Source of the DNA: Ottowia sp.
GTDB lineage: Bacteria > Pseudomonadota > Gammaproteobacteria > Burkholderiales > Burkholderiaceae_C
Assembly: GCA_023228705.1 (NCBI GenBank)
Contig: JALOAS010000036.1
Location: forward strand, 1-27,696
Direction of reading: 5' to 3'
Length of the DNA stretch: 27,696 nt
Below, in pieces: positions 23,838 through 27,696 of this stretch (position 1 is its first letter; every line of letters begins with the position of its first letter). The position numbers and the translations under genes are program-made. The notes beneath the pieces are model-generated. The model did no database searches and had not been told where the DNA came from. It was given only the letters and a program-made list of their open reading frames with translations.

Positions 23838-24362
23838 ATGAAGTGCAACGAGGGTACCGAAAACACGCAGCGGCAGCGGCAATTCCGCGCAGCCATGGGG
23901 TTGTACCCAACCGGCGTGACCGTGGTGGCCACGCGCCGGGTCGACGGACAGGTGGTTGGGCTGACGATCAATTCGTTCAATTCGGTTTCGCTGCAGCCGC
24001 TGCTGGTTTCCTGGAACCTGGGCTGTCGCTCGCAGTGGCTGGACACCTTTTTGCATTGCGCGCACTATTCGGTCAATGTGCTCGCGGCCGGCCAGGTGGC
24101 GCTGGCGCGGCAGTTTGCCCGCCGCGACGCGCCACCTCCTGCAGCGGCACAGTGGCTGGGCACGGCAGCGGCCGCGCCGGTGCTGCGCGGGGCCGTGGCG
24201 TCTTTCAAATGTGTCAACGCGCAAAGTCACGTGGCCGGCGATCACGTCATTTTTGTCGGCCGCGTCCAGGATTTTTCCATGGAGGCCCAGCGCCAGCCGC
24301 TGGTGTTTTTTGCTGGCGACTACCACGATGGCGGCAGCCTGCGTGCGGCGGTGCACCGGTGA
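23838..24362 (+). CDS. Flavin reductase-like protein (FMN-binding split barrel)
   Basis: 174 residues from the ATG at 23838. YPTGVTVVATRRVDGQVVGLTINSF in pieces (TGVTVVAT, GLTINSFNSVSLQPLLVSW) is the classic flavin-reductase/HpaC start, followed by YSVNVLAAGQ and a His near the barrel end (VAGDHVIFVGRV). Such proteins reduce FMN or FAD with NAD(P)H for a partner oxygenase, or bind flavin. No oxygenase gene is adjacent, so the partner is unknown. The EamA permease follows after 42 bases, possibly co-transcribed. Confidence 0.87.
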   Translation: MKCNEGTENTQRQRQFRAAMGLYPTGVTVVATRRVDGQVVGLTINSFNSVSLQPLLVSWNLGCRSQWLDTFLHCAHYSVNVLAAGQVALARQFARRDAPPPAAAQWLGTAAAAPVLRGAVASFKCVNAQSHVAGDHVIFVGRVQDFSMEAQRQPLVFFAGDYHDGGSLRAAVHR

Positions 24363-24404
24363 ACCGGCGGCTCGCATGAAGTCTCCGCAAGCGCAGGCGC
24401 AGTC

Positions 24405-25352
24405 ATGACACCGGATCGCGACGTGTCTGCCGTCTGGCACAAGACCGAGCTGGACGTGCGCGCGGCATCCATCCTGCTTGCCTGCTGCCTGTTCTGGGGC
24501 ATACAGCAGGTGCTGATCAAGGCGACGCTGCCCGAGCTGCCGCCGATTTTCCAGTCGGCGGTCCGCTTTTCCGGTGCCACGCTGCTGCTGTGGCTGTGGT
24601 GCCGCTGGCGCGGCGTTCGGCTGTTCCAGCGCGATGGCTCGCTGTGGGCCGGCTTGCTGGTTGGTCTGCTGTTTGCCGGCGAGTTTGCCGCCATGTACCT
24701 GGGGCTGCAGCGGACCACCGCATCGCGGCTGACGATTTTCCTGTACACCTCGCCATTCTGGGTCGCGCTGGTGCTGCCGCTGTTCGTGCCGACCGAGCGG
24801 TTCCGGCCGCTGCAGTGGGTGGGCCTGGTCTGCGCGTTTGCCGCCGTGACCTTTGCATTTCGCGACGGGCTTTTCAATCCTGGCGAAGGCGTGAGCTGGC
24901 AGGGCGACCTGCTTGGCCTGGGCGCCGGCATGCTCTGGGGGCTGACCACGGTGGCCATCCGCTCGACCTCGATCGCGCGGCTGACCGCCGAGAAGGCGCT
25001 TTTTTACCAGGTCGGGCTCAGCGCCGCCGTGCTGCCGCTGCTTTCGCTGGGACTGGGCGAGACCTGGAACTGGAACTGGAGCTGGTTTGCGGTGGTTTCC
25101 GTTTTCCTGCAAACGGCGGTGGGCGCGTTTGCCACCTACCTGGCATGGATGTGGCTGCTGGTCCATTATTCTGCGACCAAGGTGGCGGTGTTTGTTTTCC
25201 TCACGCCGGTCTTTGCGCTGGCCGGCGGCATGTTTTTCCTGCACGAACCGGTCACGCCGGGCCTGCTGCTGGCGCTGGCGCTGGTGGCGGTTGGGATCAT
25301 GCTGGTCAATTACCGGCCGCCGCGGTTGACGCCGGGCCGGACGCGTGTATAA
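24405..25352 (+). CDS. EamA/DMT-family permease
   Basis: 315 residues with about ten hydrophobic helices arranged as two EamA repeats: the first from ILLACCLFWGIQQVLIK to FAAVTFAFRDG, the second from GDLLGLGAGMLWGLTTVAIRS to ALVAVGIMLVNYRPP. The motif LGLQRTTASRLTIFLYTSPFWV is typical of the drug/metabolite transporter superfamily. A loop near 220 has a Trp/Asn repeat (WNWNWSW). The substrate is unknown; relatives export amino acids or small metabolites. It lies between the flavin reductase-like gene and cbpA. Confidence 0.9.
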   Translation: MTPDRDVSAVWHKTELDVRAASILLACCLFWGIQQVLIKATLPELPPIFQSAVRFSGATLLLWLWCRWRGVRLFQRDGSLWAGLLVGLLFAGEFAAMYLGLQRTTASRLTIFLYTSPFWVALVLPLFVPTERFRPLQWVGLVCAFAAVTFAFRDGLFNPGEGVSWQGDLLGLGAGMLWGLTTVAIRSTSIARLTAEKALFYQVGLSAAVLPLLSLGLGETWNWNWSWFAVVSVFLQTAVGAFATYLAWMWLLVHYSATKVAVFVFLTPVFALAGGMFFLHEPVTPGLLLALALVAVGIMLVNYRPPRLTPGRTRV

Positions 25353-25412
25353 AACCGGAAGGAACCGTGGTCTTGGCGCTGCGAACTGCGTGCCTGCCCG
25401 CTTGCTCAGAAC

Positions 25413-26357
25413 ATGAAATTCAAAGACTACTACCAGATTCTTGGCGTGGCCAAGGGCGCCAGCGCCGAAGAGGTCAAGAAGGCGTACCGCAAGCTGGCGC
25501 GCAAGTACCATCCCGACGTCAGCAAGGAAGCCGACGCCGAGCAGCACATGGCCGATGTCAACGAGGCCTATGCTGTCCTGGGCGACGCCGAGAAGCGTGC
25601 GGCCTACGACGAGGTGGGTGCGCAGGCCTGGGCGCAGGGTGCGCGCTCCGGAGACGACGTGCGGCCGCCGCCGGGCTGGCGCGGCAGCGCGCACGCCCAG
25701 GGCGCGGACTTTTCCGGCGCCGAGGGCGATTTCAGCGAGTTTTTCGAGCAGATGTTCGGCACGCGCCGCCAGCATGCCGGGGCGCGCGGGCCCATGCGCG
25801 GTCAGGACCGGAATGCGCAGATCGAGCTGGACCTGGCGGACGCGTACCACGGCACCGAGCGCGAGCTGACGCTGCGCGACGCGCGGCTGGATGCCTCAGG
25901 GCAGGTTGTGCCTGAAACGCGAACCCTGCACGTGAAGATTCCCAAGGGGGTCAAGGAAGGCCAGCTGATCCGCCTGGCCGGTCATGGCGGTGCCGGAGTG
26001 GGTGGCGGTGCCGCCGGCGACCTGCTGCTCGAGGTGCGATTCCGAGCGGATGCGCGCTGGCAGGTCGACGGTGCCGACGTGACGCAGCGACTGCGCCTTG
26101 CCCCCTGGGAGGCGGCGCTGGGTGCGCAGGTGCAACTGCCCACGCCAGCGGGAACCGTGGTCGAGGTCGCGGTACCGGCAGGCTCTGGCGCCGGCCGGAA
26201 ACTGCGCCTGAAGGGAAGGGGTATTCCCTCGACGCCACCGGGGGATCTGTACCTGGTGCTGGACATTGCCGTGCCGGGAGCGGTCACGCCGGAGCAGAAG
26301 CAGGCGTGGCAGGCGCTGGCCAGCAGTTACCCCGGCTTTGACCCGCGCGCGGCATGA
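25413..26357 (+). CDS. cbpA: DnaJ-class co-chaperone CbpA (curved DNA-binding protein)
   Basis: 314 residues (E. coli CbpA 306). The J domain is at about 1-70 with the HPD tripeptide in KYHPDVSKEA, a Gly/Phe-type linker at about 75-125 (FSEFFEQMFGTRRQ), then two C-terminal substrate-binding domains without a zinc finger (LHVKIPKGVKEGQLIRLAGHG, LLLEVRFRAD, GTVVEVAVPAGSGAGRKLRLKG). It stimulates DnaK ATPase and may bind DNA. The cbpM modulator gene follows, supporting the CbpA call over generic DnaJ. Confidence 0.93.
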   Translation: MKFKDYYQILGVAKGASAEEVKKAYRKLARKYHPDVSKEADAEQHMADVNEAYAVLGDAEKRAAYDEVGAQAWAQGARSGDDVRPPPGWRGSAHAQGADFSGAEGDFSEFFEQMFGTRRQHAGARGPMRGQDRNAQIELDLADAYHGTERELTLRDARLDASGQVVPETRTLHVKIPKGVKEGQLIRLAGHGGAGVGGGAAGDLLLEVRFRADARWQVDGADVTQRLRLAPWEAALGAQVQLPTPAGTVVEVAVPAGSGAGRKLRLKGRGIPSTPPGDLYLVLDIAVPGAVTPEQKQAWQALASSYPGFDPRAA

Positions 26358-26437
26358 TCAGGCGGGCGCTGCGGATGAGGGGGTGCGCCGACCCGGTACC
26401 GCACCGCTTGTGTTTTTGATTGCTGGAGTCCTCATTC

Positions 26438-26752
26438 ATGACCCGACGCTTTGTTTCCATCACGGCCGAGGAAGTCGAGCTGCTTGACGACGCGGCACTG
26501 GAACTGCAGGAGCTGGCACGCTGTTGCCGCGTCAGTCCGAACTGGATCGCTGCCCGCGTGGAAGCCGGCGTCCTGCAGCCGATTCGCGGCACGTCGCGCA
26601 GCCAGTGGCGTTTTGACAGCCGCACGCTGGTGCGGGTGCGGCGCATCGTGCATCTGGAGCAGACCTGGGACGCCGACCCGCAGCTGGCGGCGCTCACCGC
26701 CGACCTGATCGAGGAAGTCGCGCGCTTGCGCCGCCAGCTGGGCCAAAGCTGA
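26438..26752 (+). CDS. cbpM: Chaperone modulator CbpM
   Basis: 104 residues from the ATG at 26438 (GGAG about 10 bases upstream); an in-frame TTG at 26420 is less likely. It has MerR-like helix-turn-helix character (LELQELARCCRVSPNWIAARVEAGVLQPIRG) followed by a helical segment (VRRIVHLEQTWDADPQLAALTADLIEEVARL). CbpM binds the J domain of CbpA and restrains it. Its position 80 bases after cbpA is the expected operon arrangement. Confidence 0.9.
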   Translation: MTRRFVSITAEEVELLDDAALELQELARCCRVSPNWIAARVEAGVLQPIRGTSRSQWRFDSRTLVRVRRIVHLEQTWDADPQLAALTADLIEEVARLRRQLGQS

Positions 26753-26786
26753 GTGCGCGCTGGCGAATCGTTGCGGCGGCGGACAG

Positions 26787-27134
26787 CTAGGCTGACGTGT
26801 CGTTGGCCGGTGCCGCTGCGGCAGGCCGGTGCAGGACCGCGCTTGACGGCGTGATGCGGACCAGGCCACTGTCCGCCGCCGTGGCGGTACCGTCGCAGAT
26901 CAGCGAGTGGCCGGTGGCTTCAGCCGGCGGCCAGACCAGAGCCACCTGCGGGTTGGCCGCGATGCACGCGCACGTGCGCTGGCCCAGTCCTGATATGACA
27001 AGGGCGTTGTTTTCAAGGACCGGATTGACCGCCACCACGCGCGGCGCGCCGCCACCGTTCGTCGCCAGCAGGTACGCGAAGCGGTACTGCGCCAGCGTTG
27101 CCGCCAGGTCGGGGAGGGCCACGGGAATGCTCAT
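26787..27134 (-). CDS. Pyridoxamine 5'-phosphate oxidase-like split-barrel protein
   Basis: 115 residues with the pattern of small FMN-binding split-barrel proteins: LAQYRFAYLLATNGGGAPRVVAV, NALVISGLGQRTCACIAANPQVALVWPP, SLICDGTATAADSGLVRI. It is too short for a true PNPOx and lacks its C-terminal signature, so the substrate and even flavin or other cofactor are unknown. AGGA lies seven bases before the ATG. It follows the MAPEG gene by 27 bases, probably in one operon. Confidence 0.75.
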   Translation of the reverse strand: MSIPVALPDLAATLAQYRFAYLLATNGGGAPRVVAVNPVLENNALVISGLGQRTCACIAANPQVALVWPPAEATGHSLICDGTATAADSGLVRITPSSAVLHRPAAAAPANDTSA

Positions 27135-27161
27135 GCTGGATCCTGCCTGGCAACGAGTGGG

Positions 27162-27554
27162 TCAGGCCACGGGGACGACGCCGCGCAGCGCGCCCCACAG
27201 CGTCATGACGAGCAGGATCGCGGTGGGCAGCACCGTGAGCATGAATCCCGGTCCGCGCTTGGCCGGGTTGCCCAGGTACGCGCGCCGGTAGACGAAGCGG
27301 CCGATGATCCAGACCAGCCCGATGGCGGCGACCCAGGTGCCGGGCCAGTACACGCCGGCGAGCAGCAGCACCGGCAGGAACGCGACCAGCTGCTCCAGCG
27401 TGTTCATCTGGACGCGGTAGACCCGCTCGAAGCCCTCGTCTCCGGTGACCGCGGGCGCACGCACGCGGTAGCGCACCCGCGCGCGGCCCACGCTCATGGA
27501 GAACAGCAGGTATTGCAGCACCGCCAGCGCGGCAACGATGTGGATGTACGCCAT
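27162..27554 (-). CDS. MAPEG-family membrane protein
   Basis: 130 residues from the ATG at 27554, chosen because residue 1 onward (MAYIHIVAALAVLQYLLFS) matches the family start; the frame is open to 27608. Four hydrophobic helices are present. The signature FERVYRVQMNTLEQLVAFLP fits the MAPEG pattern (ExxxRxxxNxxE). RRAYLGNPAKRGPGFML is also typical. Members include microsomal glutathione transferase-like and eicosanoid enzymes; bacterial roles are mostly unknown. TATAGT lies about 9 bases before the start on the minus strand, too close for a normal leader unless transcription starts elsewhere. Confidence 0.85.
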   Translation of the reverse strand: MAYIHIVAALAVLQYLLFSMSVGRARVRYRVRAPAVTGDEGFERVYRVQMNTLEQLVAFLPVLLLAGVYWPGTWVAAIGLVWIIGRFVYRRAYLGNPAKRGPGFMLTVLPTAILLVMTLWGALRGVVPVA

Positions 27555-27659
27555 GGATGCCACTATAGTCTGAAGTTCCGCCTCGTGACGGCTCACTTCT
27601 GAGCTCAAAAGCCTGTCCGATCAACGATATATGATGATCTACGGCTTGCATTTTGTAGG

Positions 27660-27677
27660 CATGTAAACGCTTGCATG
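27660..27677. promoter_or_regulatory. LacI/GalR-type operator candidate
   Basis: CATGTAAACGCTTGCATG contains a full match to the LacI/GalR-family consensus TGNAANCGNTTNCA (27662-27675), with palindromic CATG ends. It lies in an AT-rich patch near the right edge, with a second GCTTGCAT at 27643-27650. The regulated gene is probably outside the window. Confidence 0.5.
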
Positions 27678-27696
27678 TTCGAGGGTAATAGTCTAT

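Noticed and set aside
23823..25850. 675-codon minus-strand open frame
   Set aside because: Antisense to the flavin reductase-like, EamA and cbpA genes; low-complexity Gln/Arg/His composition.

Overview
The window is high-GC bacterial DNA, densely packed with genes and with no RNA genes that I can see. The gene complement points to a betaproteobacterium: MinCDE, an IF-1 paralog with a Gly/Arg-rich tail, CbpA/CbpM, class I DAHP synthase, MaeB and MocR regulators. This placement is inferred from gene content and codon style, not from a marker-gene tree.

Layout. (1) Bases 1-1340 hold the 3' part of a malic enzyme-phosphotransacetylase fusion. (2) Bases 1478-2790 hold a secreted RNase Sa/barnase-type ribonuclease overlapping its barstar-family inhibitor by ATGA, then a 165-bp inverted-repeat element that supplies the barstar stop codon. 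(3) A MocR-type regulator lies at 3114-4604. (4) The centrepiece, 4729-14749 on the minus strand, reads haoA (octaheme hydroxylamine oxidoreductase), haoB-like, ccmC, D, E, F, G, H, I, A, B. From haoB to ccmA every junction overlaps by 1-8 bases, so the whole System I cytochrome c maturation set is translationally chained to hao genes. No amo genes and no c554/cM552 cytochrome genes are in the window. (5) Divergent from haoA is a GlcD-type FAD oxidase; then cutA and a class V aminotransferase lie on the minus strand. (6) Bases 18279-18895 are a marC-family pseudogene broken twice: an internal deletion and a 234-bp IS1380-like MITE with a 5-bp target duplication. A truncated end of the same element lies just past the ccmB stop. 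(7) From 19289 follow DAHP synthase (+) and infA, minE, minD, minC (-). (8) From 23333: universal stress protein, flavin reductase-like, EamA permease and cbpA-cbpM (+). (9) The right edge has a split-barrel (PNPOx-like) gene and a MAPEG-family gene (-), and beyond them a palindrome matching the LacI/GalR operator consensus.

How the genes may work together. HaoA carries eight CxxCH sites and so needs eight covalent hemes. The linked Ccm set would export heme (CcmABCD), chaperone it (CcmE) and ligate it to reduced apocytochrome (CcmF, G, H, I). HaoB is a membrane-anchored protein of unknown function that travels with haoA; here it is physically coupled to ccmC. The most interesting hypothesis is a self-contained hydroxylamine-oxidation and heme-maturation cassette. 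The rest is ordinary housekeeping plus traces of small mobile elements.
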